This document shows positions 50,769-61,024 of a DNA stretch of 64,000 bases, piece after piece. Positions within the stretch are counted from its first letter, which is position 1, and every line of letters begins with the position of its first letter. A program made the translations under genes and the position numbers. Origin of the DNA: Holophagales bacterium (GTDB lineage: Bacteria; Acidobacteriota; Thermoanaerobaculia; Multivoradales; JAGPDF01); assembly GCA_016699405.1 (NCBI GenBank), contig CP064972.1:1705501-1769500 (forward strand), read 5' to 3'. The notes under the pieces are model-generated. The model ran no database searches. It was not told where the DNA came from and saw only the letters and a list, made by a program, of their open reading frames with translations.

Positions 50769-51827
50769 GTGTCGACGGCAACTCGGGGATCCATCTGCCG
50801 GCGGTGGGCGCGATCGAGCGCGCTCGGTGGCGCGGCCGTCCTGCTCGCCGCGCTGGCGTGGGCCGAGACGCCGCCGCGCTACGGGGAGACGCTCGAGGTG
50901 CGGCGGACGCTCTTCGACGTGCGGGTCCTCGACCGGCACGGTGAGGCGGTCGTCGGGCTCGGGCCGCGCGACTTCGAGCTCACGGTCGACGGCGAGCCGG
51001 TCGCCGTCGAGGCGGTGGAGTGGAACGGCCCGCCTCCGACACCGTTCGTGTCGACGGCGCTCGACGGCTCGACCCCTGCCGCAGCGGCGGAGCCGGCGCC
51101 GCGCTGGGTGGTGCTGTTCTTCCAGATCGACCTGCACCCGTCGCGCGCCACCGGGTTGCTGCGGCTGGCCTCGCACGTCGCGCGTCTCGTCGATCAGCTC
51201 GACCCGGGCGATCGCGTCGCGGTGCTCACCTTCCGCTCCCATCTCGCGCTGCACCTCGACTTCACCACCGACCGGGCGGCGTTGCGGCGCGCGGTCAACC
51301 CGCTCGCGCTGCTCGCCGAGCCGGCACCGGCGCCGCCGCGGGAGGGTGCGTTGCTCGCCGGTCTGCTCGATCCGCGCGCGGCCCGCGCGGCGGCGCGACC
51401 GGAACGCGGCCTGCTGCTCGTGGCGCGTGCCCTCGCCGCGCTCCCGGGCAGCAAGTCCCTGGCCCTGCTGGGCTGGGGGCTCGGCGAGCTGCGCGGCGGC
51501 GCGGTGTGGATGGGCGGCGACTACCCGGCGGCACGAGGGACGCTTGCCGCCTCCCACACGGCGGTGTTCGCGCTCGACCTCACCGGGGCCGACTGGCACT
51601 CGCTCGAAGTGGGCCTGCAGAGCGTGGCCGACGACACGGGCGGCTTCTACGCCAAGACCCACGTCTTTCCGGCTGCGGCCATGTCGCGCCTGCGCGGCGC
51701 GCTCGCCGGAAGCTACGTGCTCGTCTTCGACCGCTCGACCAGCCGGGGCGGTACGCACCATGTCGAGGTCCGCGTGCCGTCCCTCCGCGGAGCGACCGTG
51801 CTCGCACGAGCGACGATCGACGACTGA
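50769..51827 (+). CDS. VWFA-related secreted protein
   Basis: 352 aa from GTG 50769, chosen because GGAGG lies 6 nt upstream and an export signal follows (SALGGAAVLLAALAWA). The pattern is that of the Acidobacterial VWFA-related family: an N-terminal sandwich (FDVRVLDRHGEAVVGLGPRDFELTVDG) and then a von Willebrand A-like domain (WVVLFFQIDLHPSRATG, DRVAVLTFRSHLALHLDFTTDRAAL). The metal-site DxSxS is not intact (QIDLHPS), so it may not bind a divalent ion. Its TGA lies at the left edge of a 182-bp inverted-repeat element. Function unknown. Confidence 0.72.
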   Translation: MSTATRGSICRRWARSSALGGAAVLLAALAWAETPPRYGETLEVRRTLFDVRVLDRHGEAVVGLGPRDFELTVDGEPVAVEAVEWNGPPPTPFVSTALDGSTPAAAAEPAPRWVVLFFQIDLHPSRATGLLRLASHVARLVDQLDPGDRVAVLTFRSHLALHLDFTTDRAALRRAVNPLALLAEPAPAPPREGALLAGLLDPRAARAAARPERGLLLVARALAALPGSKSLALLGWGLGELRGGAVWMGGDYPAARGTLAASHTAVFALDLTGADWHSLEVGLQSVADDTGGFYAKTHVFPAAAMSRLRGALAGSYVLVFDRSTSRGGTHHVEVRVPSLRGATVLARATIDD

Positions 51828-52008
51828 GCCGGGAAACCTCAGTTCGCTTCTCCTGCGACGCCGCATCTGGTCGCCCCGACAGGCCTCCTCGCGGTTCACC
51901 GCCTGCGGCGTATCGTCCGGATACGCCTCGGCGTCGATCCGCAGCGGGGGCCCGCCAGGACAGCCAACTGCGCCGTCTCGCGACGAACCGAGCTGAGGTT
52001 TCCCGGCT
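51827..52008. repeat. 182-bp structured inverted-repeat element
   Basis: Perfect 16-bp terminal inverted repeats: AGCCGGGAAACCTCAG at 51827-51842 and its complement at 51993-52008. Inside are nested stems: CTGCGG (51903-51908) with CCGCAG (51939-51944), and GGCGTATC (51907-51914) with GGATACGCC (51919-51927). No coding sequence. It looks like a small non-autonomous mobile element or a REP/BIME-like structure; the left end overlaps the stop codon of the preceding gene. Confidence 0.6.
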
Positions 52009-52152
52009 GAGGCTCGGGTGCGCCGGGCTGGCGGCAGCGCAACCCGCCGGCGGCCGCGGCCGGCGATCGGTCGCCAGCCGACGCGACCCGACATTTGACC
52101 GACCGGGTGCTTGGCGTCACAATGACGTCTTCCGATGACAGGAGGGGGCGCG

Positions 52153-53274
52153 ATGATGCGAAGAGGCTTCGGTGGGGTCGTGATGGTGAGTCTTGTGTTG
52201 TTCGCGGCGGCGGGTGCCTTTGCCGCGGGGGAACGGGCGGACGTGTCGCTCCCCGGAGGCCCGGCGAAGAGCCCGGTCGTCCACCCCGCGCCGTCCGGCA
52301 CCGCGCCGGCCAACGACGACTGTACGGGCGCGATCGCGATCGGTGCCTTCCCGTTCTCCTCCACGGTCGACACCACGGCCGCCACGATCGGCACGGAGCC
52401 GGCCGCCGAGTGCACCGATACCGGTGCCACCATCTGGTATCGCTACACCAACAACAGCGGCTACATGCAGGCGATCAGCGCGAACACCTTCGCCAGCGAC
52501 CCGATGGACACGGTGCTCGAAGCGTTCACCGGAACCTGCGCGGCGTTGGTGCCGCTCGCCTGCAACGACGACGCCTCGGGTCTGCAGTCGGCGGTCAGCT
52601 TCCAGATCGCGGCCGGACAGACGGTCTACCTCCGGGCCGGCGGATTCCAGGGGGAGACCGGGAACCTCACGCTCGATGTGCCGTCGGCCATCACCTACAC
52701 CTGCCCCGAGATCGCGATCGCCGGCGTGCTCGGCTCGGGCAGCCCGAGCCATCCGGGGACCTCGGGGACGCAGAATGCTCGTCTCAACCGGAACGGGATC
52801 GCCTCGACCTGCGACACCCCGAAGGCCTGCAACATTTTCGCCACCGGTACCTTCAACTACGACGCCTACACGCTCGCCAACGAGTCGGGCGACCCGCAGT
52901 GCGTGTCGGTCGAGCTCGAGGTGACGGACGAGACCGGGTGCAACCTGGAGTCCGACGCCTACCTCGGTTCGTTCGATCCGGCGAACATCTGCACCAACTA
53001 TCTGGCCGACCCGGGACTCAGCTCGGGGACGCCGCCCACCAACACGAACATGAGCTTCGAGGTACCGAGCGGCGGGAACCTGGTCATCGACGTGCACTCG
53101 ACCAACGCCGGGGAGCTCGGCTGCAACTACGTGGTGCACGTGCTCGGCAACACCTGTCCTCAGGTTTCGGTGATCGAAGTGCCGACCCTCGACCACTGGG
53201 GGCTCGGCGCGCTTGCCGCGCTTCTGCTCGGCGGTGCGCTCTTCCTGCTCTCGCGCCAGCGCCGCGCCGCCTGA
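52153..53274 (+). CDS. IPTL-CTERM surface protein
   Basis: 373 aa. The ATG at 52153 follows AGGAGG by 7 nt (ATG 52156 is adjacent). Signal peptide VVMVSLVLFAAAGAFAAG. The mature part starts with ANDDCTGAIAIG, then a jelly-roll-like pre-peptidase-type domain (TIWYRYTNNSG, TYLRAGGFQGETGNL-like strands), a second beta domain rich in paired Cys, and the sorting tail: VPTLDHWGLG, a hydrophobic helix and SRQRRAA. IPTL-CTERM tails are processed by exosortase/archaeosortase-like enzymes; none is in the window. No enzymatic motif is visible. A strong terminator follows. Confidence 0.82.
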   Translation: MMRRGFGGVVMVSLVLFAAAGAFAAGERADVSLPGGPAKSPVVHPAPSGTAPANDDCTGAIAIGAFPFSSTVDTTAATIGTEPAAECTDTGATIWYRYTNNSGYMQAISANTFASDPMDTVLEAFTGTCAALVPLACNDDASGLQSAVSFQIAAGQTVYLRAGGFQGETGNLTLDVPSAITYTCPEIAIAGVLGSGSPSHPGTSGTQNARLNRNGIASTCDTPKACNIFATGTFNYDAYTLANESGDPQCVSVELEVTDETGCNLESDAYLGSFDPANICTNYLADPGLSSGTPPTNTNMSFEVPSGGNLVIDVHSTNAGELGCNYVVHVLGNTCPQVSVIEVPTLDHWGLGALAALLLGGALFLLSRQRRAA

Positions 53275-53303
53275 CCTGACGACGACTCGAGCACCGCAGT
53301 CGA

Positions 53304-53336
53304 ACGAGCCCGCCGAACGGCGGGCTCGTTTCGTTT
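53304..53336 (+). terminator. Rho-independent terminator
   Basis: Perfect 12-bp stem ACGAGCCCGCCG / CGGCGGGCTCGT with an AA centre, followed by TTCGTTT. It lies 30 bp after the IPTL-CTERM gene. Confidence 0.85.
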
Positions 53337-53474
53337 GCGGTGGAACGGACGACCGGATCCTCGGGTGCTCCGGATCGCCGGCGGGAACCGGCGTCCTCCA
53401 GCCCCCGTCGCCCTTGACACCCGCAGCGCCCGGAGCTACGTTGCCCAGGCGCGTTTCTCGGGGAGGTTGAATCG

Positions 53475-53769
53475 ATGAGCCCGTCCAATGGCATCCGTGC
53501 TTACCTGATCTTCACCGGAACCGGTCCGATCCTCGTGCTCTCGACCTATCCGAAGCTCACCGACGAGCGGCTGGTGAGCAAGCTGCGCTACAAGGGGATC
53601 GACAAGTTCATCGCCTACGAGGTGGCGCTCGCCGCGGTGCAGGGGCGCTACGAGCACTCTTTCCAGAACGTGGCGCACGACCTCGAAGGGGTGGAGGACC
53701 TCCGCGTCCTCGACTTCAACGGCCACCAGATCATGGCCAACTTCTCGCTCGACGAGCTCGGGGACCCGA

Positions 53770-53786
<17 letters not shown>
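53475..53786 (+). CDS. Conserved hypothetical small protein
   Basis: 103 aa, soluble, no signal. GGGAGG precedes the ATG. Beta-alpha pattern: AYLIFTGTGPILVLSTYPKL, DERLVSKLRYKGIDKFIAYEV, then ALAAVQGRYEHSFQNV and LRVLDFNGHQIMANFSLDEL. It looks like a real, well-folded protein, but I cannot name the family. Its last 17 bp overlap, tail to tail, the 3' end of maf on the other strand. Confidence 0.65.
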
Positions 53787-54362
<576 letters not shown>

Positions 54363-54363
<1 letters not shown>

Positions 54364-56960
54364 CAGCGCGGATAGTACCCGGCCGGCGCCTTGAGGGTGA
54401 CGCCGGGCCGCGTCACCCGCACCTCGACCGGGCGGAAGCGCTCGGGGCCGGTCGTCGCCGTCGACTGGTAGGCGAGCAGGTACTGCGAGCGCAGCTCGTC
54501 GCGGATCTGGCGGTAGACCGGCTCGAGCTCGCGCGCCGCGTGGACGAGGAAGACGCGACCGCCGGTCTCGCGGGCGAGCTGGTCGAGACGAAGCTGGATG
54601 TCGGCCGGCTTCTGCGGCAGGTCGAGGCCGATGAAGTAGAGCGCCACGCCGGTGCGCCGCGCGTACTCGAGCACCTCATCGTGGCGGTGGCGCGAGCCGG
54701 AGTCGGCGCCGTCGGTCAGCACCACCAGGGCGCGTCGTCCGCGGACGCCGCTGAAGTAGTGAAGGGAGAACGCCACCGTGTCCCAGAGGGCGGTCTCGCC
54801 TTCGGCGGCGAGCCCGGAGAGCGCCCCGGCGAGAACTTCGAGGTTGCCGGTGAACCGTGCGGCGAGACGCGGTCCGTCGGCGAAGGTGATGACGGCGGCG
54901 CGGTCGCGCGGGGTCAGCACCTGGGTGAAGAAGGCGTAGGCGGCGCGCTCGGCCTCGGGAAGCCGCTCGACCATCGAGCCCGAGGTGTCGATCACCACCG
55001 CGGCGTAGAAGGGCAGGTTGTCCACCCGTTCGAAGCGCTGGAGCGTCTGGGCGGAGCCGTTCTCGAGCACCGAGAGCTCGCGCTCGGCGAGGTCCTCGAC
55101 CGGCCGGCCGCGGCGGTCGAGGGCGGTGACGTAGAGCTCGACGAGATCGACGTCGACCGACTCGAGACCCGGCGGAGCGTTCACCACGACGAGGTCCTCG
55201 TCGGTGAGGCCGTTGGCGAGCGTCGCGACGACGCGGACGAAGGTCATCCCGCCGTTCTGCGGCAGCCGGAGCGGCTGGACGAACGGCGGCTGGTAGAGCG
55301 TGGCGAGCCGCTCCTGGTCGAGGAAGAACTCGACCTTCTCGAGCTCCTCGCCCTCGGGCACCTCGACCTCCGCCTCGGCGCGCAGGCTCTCGCGGTAGAT
55401 GCGGTCGCGGCGCGGCTCGCGCAACCGGACGGCGAAGCGATGCGGCCCGCCGTTGATCGGCGCCTCGTCGCGCGCCAGCTCCTTGCCCGCGCCGTCGTAG
55501 GCGGCGACCGACACCCAGTGCAGACGGGGGGCGACGCCGAGGTCGAGCTCGACCGAGTAGGGCGCCCGGCTCTTCGACATCACCACGCGCCCGTCGAGGG
55601 CGAAGGCGACGCGGGCGATCCCTGCGCCGCGCACGCGGGCGTCGACACGCAGCCTGCCGGTGATCAGGCGATCGGCCGGGACGGTGAGCTGGACGTCGTG
55701 GTCGGCGCTCGGCAGGTCGGTGACCGCCTCGGCGAAGGCGCCGGCGGTGGCCGGCGACGGCCGAGGAGAACCCGCGACAGGAGTTGCCGGCGTGCCCGGC
55801 ACGAGGGCGGCGTTCCCGCTCGTCGTGCCCGCCGCGCCGTCCGCGGTGAGCACCGGCACCTCGAGCGCGCGTTCGGTGCGGAAGAAGCGGTGGCCGTGGA
55901 GGTCTTCGAGGCGCAGCACGAGGCGATAGGGCCCCGGGCGGAGGCGGCGCTGGAAGAGGAGCGGCAGGTTGCCGCTCGCCTTCGAGCCCCCCGCGTCGCC
56001 CTGCGCGGCGACGGGTAGGTCGAAGCGGTAGCGGAAGCGCTCGAAGAGCTCGTCGCCTTGCAGCACCTCGCCGTCGAGGACGAACGAGTAGCCGCGATGC
56101 GGCCCGAGCTCGCCGACCGTGGCGACGGCGCGATCGATCTCCAGCCAGCCGTCGACGAGCGTCCGGTTCTGGTGTCGTCCGGGGAAGTCGAAGGCCAGCG
56201 TCGCCGGCAGCTCGGCGGCACCGGCCGGCAGATCGGTCGAGCGCGCCGAAAAGGCCGAGAGCCACTCGTCGCTCGGCTGGGGGAGCAGCGCCGGATGCTT
56301 GCGGGCGCTCGGCCAGTCGAGCGCCGAGGTGAGCGCGGAGGAGACGTGGTCGTCGCCGCCGCACGCCTGGTCGAGGCGGGCGAGCACCTCGGCATCGCTG
56401 CCCCCGAGCAGCCCCGGGTCGAGGAGCGCGAAGAGCCCCTGACTCGGGCTCCACAGCCGGTAGCGCGGGCCGGTCTCCCCGCGCGTGCCGTCGGGATAGA
56501 AGACGAGATCGAAGTCGCCGGAGACACCGCCGGCCGCGGCGTACCACCAGGTCTCGAGCGGCCGGTTGAGCCCGACGCAACTGCGGTGCTCGAGGCGCGT
56601 CGGCTCGCCGAAGACGAGGTAGAGCAGGGCGCGCTCGTCGGCGAGCGAGCCGTAGCGCAGGCGTGCGGTCGGCAGCCGCTCTTCGAAACGCACCCGCAGC
56701 TCGTTGACCGGGGTCGCGGGGAACGGATCGTAGACGCGCCAGAAGCGCTCGACGAAGGCGTCGCGCTGGTAGTCGCGGGAGAGCGCCAGGAAGGCGAGGC
56801 GCGCCTCGGGAGTGAGGAGCGGGGCGGCGGCGTCGAGGAAGTCGCGGTGGCGCGGCGGCAGCTCGGCCGGCGATGCCTCGTCGGCTGCACCGCCGAGCGC
56901 GGCGAGCGGGAGCAGCAGCAGGAGGAGCGCCGCGGCGCGCGCCATCGAACGCGGTCTCAT
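54363..56960 (-). CDS. GWxTD / VWFA-related secreted protein (paralogue 2)
   Basis: 865 aa. Signal peptide RAAALLLLLLPLAALGGAA. The N-terminal GWxTD-type region (YQRDAFVERFWRVYDPFP, then RALLYLVFGEPTRLEHR) leads through beta-sandwich domains (residues ~250-560, with KVEFFLDQERLATLYQPPF) to a C-terminal von Willebrand A domain. That domain has an intact MIDAS motif DTSGSM, VITFADGPRLAARFTGNL and VLTDGADSGSRHRHDEV. It ends LKAPAGYYPR. The architecture is characteristic of Acidobacteriota; no biochemical role is established. It is a tandem duplicate of the gene upstream (41-bp spacer). Confidence 0.82.
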
Positions 56961-57001
56961 TCGCGCCGCGATGTTCCACGGGTGCCGCGGTCGCCGGCTC
57001 C

Positions 57002-59779
57002 TCACGGGTAGTAACCGCGCAGGGTCTTCGCCTCGAGGCCGGAGCGTTCGACCTTGACCTCGACGGTGCGGAACTTCGGATCGCGCGTCGTGTTGCTCGA
57101 CTGGTAGGCCAGCAGGTAGCGGGAGCGCAGCTCTTTCTCGATCTCCTGGTAGATCACCGGCAGCTCGGCGGCGGTCTTGACGAAGTAGGCGCGTCCGCCG
57201 GTCTCGTCGGCGAAGCGGTTGAGCACGCGCCGCGTCTCCCACTCCTTGCGGGCGATGTCGACGCCGATGGTGTAGATCGCCACGCCGGCACGCCGCGCGA
57301 AGTCGAGGGTGTCCTCGTAGGTGAAGCGGCTCCCCTCGTCCTTGCCGTCGGACAGCAGCAGCAGCGCGCGCTGTCCCTTGACGCCGTTGAAGTAGAAGAG
57401 CGAGAAGACGATGGTGTCGTAGAGCGAGGTGCCGCGTTCGGCCTTCAGTCCGGTGAGACCGGCAGCCAGCGTGAGCAGGTCGCTGGTGAACTTGGCCGAC
57501 AGCGTCGGCCGGTCGTTGAAGGTGATCACCGCGGCGCGGTCGCGCGGCTTGATGGCGCTTTCGATGAAGCCGAGCGCCGCCTGCTTGGCCTCGAGCAGGC
57601 GTGGCTCCATCGAGGCCGAGACGTCGAGCAGCACGCCGACGTGGACCGGCAGGTTCTCGACCTTCTCGAAACGGGTGAGCTGCTGCTCGACGCCGTCCTC
57701 GAAGACCTTGAACTCCTTTTCGTCGAGGTCGCCGACCGGGTGGTTCTGGCGGTCGACGACGCTGGTGAAGAGCTCGACGAACTGCACCTCGACCTCCTCG
57801 AGGTACTCCGGGGCGTTGACGAAGACGAGGTCCTCGGTCGAGTTGCCGTCCGGCAGGTAGGCGACGGCGCGCAGGTAGGCGATCTGGCCGCCCGGCGGCA
57901 GCAGGATCGGCTGGGTGAACGGCTCCTGGTAGAGCGTGGCGACGAGGGTCTCGTCGAGGAAGAGCTCGACCCGCTCGACCGCCTCGCCCTCCGGCAGCTC
58001 GACGCGCACCTCCGCCCGCAGGCTGTCTTTGAAGCGCTTCCCGCGCTGCGGCTCGACGAAGTGCACGGCGAAGCGGTGCGCGCTCGAGTTGATCAGGTAC
58101 TCGTCGTGCGACAGCGAGCGGTTCGCCGCGTCGAAGGCCTCGGCGCGCAGGGTGCGGGTGCGCGGCATGTGGCCGAGGTCGAGCTCGACGCTGTAGGGCG
58201 GGCGGGTCTTGGTCAGCAGCGGCTTGCCGTCGAGCGAGAAGGTCACCTGGGCGATGTCGTCGCCGGTGGTCAGCGTGTCGAAGCGCACCATGCCGGCGAG
58301 CATCTCGCCGCGCGGCGGGATGATCGCCACCGTGGTGTCGCCGGTGTGGATCGCCGCGTTGGCTTCGGCGAGGAGCCGGGCGGTTTCGGGATCCGGCGCC
58401 GGCGGACCGGTCTCGCCTTCGACCGCCGGCACGTCGAGCGCCACCTCGGTGCGGAAGAAGCGGTTGCCGTTGAGGTCCTCGAGCCGCAGGATGAGCCTGT
58501 AGGAGCCGGGGCGCAGCAGGCGCTCGAAGACCAGCGGGATCTTCTCGCCCACCTGCTCGACGGGGAAGTCGAACTTGTAGCGGAAGCTGTCGAAGAGGCG
58601 CTTGCCGCGCAGCACCTCGCCGTTGACGAGGAAGTTGTACGAGCGGTGACCGCCGAGCTCGGCGAGCGTGGCCGCCGCGGCGGTGACGCCGACGACGGAC
58701 TGCACCACCGTGCGGCTCTGTCGCCGCGTCGGATAGGAGACCGTGATCTCGGCGGGCAGCGGCGCCGCATCGGACGGCACGTCGGTGGAATAGGCGTTGA
58801 AGGTGGCGACCCACTCGTGTACCGGCACAGCGGTGGGCTTCTCCGCCGCGCGGAGCTGGTTGGCGTAGCCGAGCATCCCCTGGCGCAGGACGAAGTTGAT
58901 CGCCGAGGCGAGCTGGTCGCCGTTCGTGCAGGTGTCGCGTACCGCGGCGAGCAGCTCGGCGTCGCTCGCCGGGCCGGGGAACTGGAAGAGGGCGGCGAGG
59001 CCACGCGACGGCTCCCAGAGACGGAACGGCCCGAGGCCGTACTCGCGGGCGAAGAGGAAGACCATCACCTCGCGCACCCGGTCGGACGGCGGGTAGATCC
59101 AGGCCTCGAGCGGCCAGAGCAGGTTGTTGCAGGTGCTGCGCACCAGCGTGCCGGGCGAGCCGTTGAGCAGGAAGATGCGCGAGCGATCCTCCTTCAGGCT
59201 GCCGAACTCGCTCTTGGCCTGCTGGACCCGCGCCTCCCAGCTTTCGCGCGCGACGTTGCGTCCGGAGTCGGGGTAGAGGTCGCGCGCCTGCCAGAAGCGG
59301 TCGATGAAAGCGTCGCGCTGGTAGTCCTTCTCGAGGCTGAGGAAGGTGTCGCGCTCGGCCTTCGAGATGATCGCTTCGACCGACTCGAGCCACTCGCGAT
59401 GCGCCGGCGAGAGGTCTTTCGGATCGTGCTTGACCGGTTTGGCAGCGCTCTTGGCGGCCGGTGTGGCGCTCGGCCGGGGGGCGGCGGCGCTCGGCGGAGG
59501 GCTCGCCGGTGCCACGGCGGAGGGTGGCGCCGCCGCTGGAGGCGGAGTCGCGGCCGCTGGAACCGAAGGCGCAGCCGCTGGAGCCGATGGCGCAGCCGCT
59601 GGAGTCGAAGGCGCAGCCGCTGGAACCGATGGCCCGGCCGCTGGAGCCGATGGCGCCGTCGGGGTCGGGGCGATCGCCGGCGCCGCGCTCTGGGCGGCGG
59701 CCGGGTCGGAAAAACCCCCGGGGAGTGCCGCGACCAGCCAGGCGGCGATCAGCAGGGGGGCGAAGGGGCGCTCGGGCAT
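57002..59779 (-). CDS. GWxTD / VWFA-related secreted protein (paralogue 1)
   Basis: 925 aa. Signal peptide APLLIAAWLVAALPGGFS, then a low-complexity Pro/Ala/Ser linker to residue ~110 coded partly by five 21-bp repeats. A GWxTD-type region follows (YQRDAFIDRFWQARDLYP, SRIFLLNGSPGTLVR), then beta domains (VELFLDETLVATLYQEPF) and a C-terminal VWFA domain with MIDAS DVSASM and LLLSDGKDEGSRFTYEDT. It ends KTLRGYYP. Similar along its length to the next gene. GAGGAGCC is the ribosome site. The linker may span the envelope. Function unknown. Confidence 0.82.
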   Translation of the reverse strand: MPERPFAPLLIAAWLVAALPGGFSDPAAAQSAAPAIAPTPTAPSAPAAGPSVPAAAPSTPAAAPSAPAAAPSVPAAATPPPAAAPPSAVAPASPPPSAAAPRPSATPAAKSAAKPVKHDPKDLSPAHREWLESVEAIISKAERDTFLSLEKDYQRDAFIDRFWQARDLYPDSGRNVARESWEARVQQAKSEFGSLKEDRSRIFLLNGSPGTLVRSTCNNLLWPLEAWIYPPSDRVREVMVFLFAREYGLGPFRLWEPSRGLAALFQFPGPASDAELLAAVRDTCTNGDQLASAINFVLRQGMLGYANQLRAAEKPTAVPVHEWVATFNAYSTDVPSDAAPLPAEITVSYPTRRQSRTVVQSVVGVTAAAATLAELGGHRSYNFLVNGEVLRGKRLFDSFRYKFDFPVEQVGEKIPLVFERLLRPGSYRLILRLEDLNGNRFFRTEVALDVPAVEGETGPPAPDPETARLLAEANAAIHTGDTTVAIIPPRGEMLAGMVRFDTLTTGDDIAQVTFSLDGKPLLTKTRPPYSVELDLGHMPRTRTLRAEAFDAANRSLSHDEYLINSSAHRFAVHFVEPQRGKRFKDSLRAEVRVELPEGEAVERVELFLDETLVATLYQEPFTQPILLPPGGQIAYLRAVAYLPDGNSTEDLVFVNAPEYLEEVEVQFVELFTSVVDRQNHPVGDLDEKEFKVFEDGVEQQLTRFEKVENLPVHVGVLLDVSASMEPRLLEAKQAALGFIESAIKPRDRAAVITFNDRPTLSAKFTSDLLTLAAGLTGLKAERGTSLYDTIVFSLFYFNGVKGQRALLLLSDGKDEGSRFTYEDTLDFARRAGVAIYTIGVDIARKEWETRRVLNRFADETGGRAYFVKTAAELPVIYQEIEKELRSRYLLAYQSSNTTRDPKFRTVEVKVERSGLEAKTLRGYYP
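59550..59654 (-). repeat. Five tandem 21-bp repeats coding a Pro/Ala/Ser linker
   Basis: Unit on the plus strand resembles GCAGCCGCTGGAGCCGATGG plus C; units start at 59550, 59571, 59592, 59613 and 59634 and differ at a few bases. On the coding (minus) strand each unit gives S-x-PAAAP. Repeat number may vary between strains. Confidence 0.8.
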
Positions 59780-59851
59780 GCGGGGCTCCTCGTCTCAACC
59801 TGTCATACGTTGCAAGAACGCTACCGGATATCGACGAGGGATCGCGAGGGC

Positions 59852-59857
59852 TAGAAT
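59852..59857 (+). promoter_or_regulatory. -10 box, likely leaderless start of the desulfurase gene
   Basis: TAGAAT ends 9 nt before the ATG at 59867; no Shine-Dalgarno sequence. Confidence 0.5.
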
Positions 59858-59866
59858 CCGCCCGCG

Positions 59867-61024
59867 ATGCCGCCGCTCTACTTCGACCACAACGCCACTT
59901 GCCCGCTCGACGCCCGGGTCCGTGAGGCGATGCTGCCATGGATGGGCGAGCGATGGGGTAACCCCTCGTCGATCCATCGCTTCGGCCAGGCGGCGCAGGC
60001 GGCGGTGGAGGAGGGACGCGAGCGAATCGCCCGCCTGATCGGCGCCGATCCGCTCGAGATCGTGCTCTGCGGCTCGGGCACCGAGGCGAACAACGCCGTG
60101 GTGTGGAGCGCGGTGCGCCCGGCGGTGTCCGGACCCCGGCCGGGTCATCTCGTCGTCTCGGCGCTCGAGCATCCCTCGGTGCGGGCCGCGGCCGCGCATC
60201 TCGCCGCCCGGGGCTGGGAGGTCACCGAAGTGTCCCCGGAGCAGGACGGCGTCGTCGCTCCGCCGGCGATCGTCGCGGCGCTCCGCCCGGAGACGGCGCT
60301 CGTCGCCCTGCAGTTGGCCAACAACGAGGTGGGGACGATCCAGCCGGTGGCCGAGGTTGCGGCGCGCTGCCGCGAGCGCGGTGTGCCGGTGCTCTGCGAC
60401 GCCGTCCAGGCGGCAGGGAAGATCCGCGTCGACTTCGCGGCGCTGGGTGTCGACTATCTGGTGATCGCCGGTCACAAGTTCCACGGACCGCTCGGCGCGG
60501 CGGCGCTGGCGATCCGTGGCGGCGCGCCGTTCGCCCCGTTGCTCCTGGGTGGCGCGCAAGAGCGCCGCCGGCGTGCCTCGACGATCAACGTGCCGGCGGT
60601 CGTGGGGCTCGGTGCGGCGGCCGACCTTGCCCGGCGCGAGCTCCCCGAGCGGACGGCGCGGCTCGCGGCGCTGCGCGATCGCTTCGAGAGCGGGCTGGCG
60701 GCGATCCCGCGTCACGTCGTCCACGGCACGTCGGCACCGCGGCTGCCGAACACCACGCACGTGGCGTTCGAGGGCCTCGAAGGGCAGACGCTGATGATCC
60801 GTCTCGATCTCGCCGGGTTCGCCGTCTCGACCGGCTCGGCGTGCGCCGCCGGGGTCGTCGAGCCGAGCCGGGCGCTGCTCGCCATGGGGGTCTCGGCCGC
60901 GGAGTCGATCGCGTCGCTGCGCGTCAGCGTCGGTCTCGGCAATTCGGCCGACGAGGTCGATGCGCTGCTCGCCGCCCTGACGCGCGAAGTCGACGCCCTG
61001 CGACGGGCGCGGGCGGGGCGATGA
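59867..61024 (+). CDS. Cysteine desulfurase (NifS/IscS family)
   Basis: 385 aa PLP enzyme that takes sulfur from cysteine to form an enzyme persulfide. N-terminus YFDHNATCPLD, GSGTEANN, SALEHPSV, the PLP-lysine motif AGHKFHGPLG near residue 205, and the persulfide cysteine in STGSACAAGVVEPS near 327. It overlaps mnmA by 4 bp (ATGA at 61021), so it most likely supplies sulfur for tRNA thiolation, though a wider role in Fe-S assembly is possible. No iscU or iscA is nearby. Confidence 0.92.
   Translation: MPPLYFDHNATCPLDARVREAMLPWMGERWGNPSSIHRFGQAAQAAVEEGRERIARLIGADPLEIVLCGSGTEANNAVVWSAVRPAVSGPRPGHLVVSALEHPSVRAAAAHLAARGWEVTEVSPEQDGVVAPPAIVAALRPETALVALQLANNEVGTIQPVAEVAARCRERGVPVLCDAVQAAGKIRVDFAALGVDYLVIAGHKFHGPLGAAALAIRGGAPFAPLLLGGAQERRRRASTINVPAVVGLGAAADLARRELPERTARLAALRDRFESGLAAIPRHVVHGTSAPRLPNTTHVAFEGLEGQTLMIRLDLAGFAVSTGSACAAGVVEPSRALLAMGVSAAESIASLRVSVGLGNSADEVDALLAALTREVDALRRARAGR

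Noticed and set aside
59550..59654. Regular 21-bp repeats considered as a CRISPR-like array
   Set aside because: Units are contiguous with no spacers, in frame, and encode a Pro/Ala linker.
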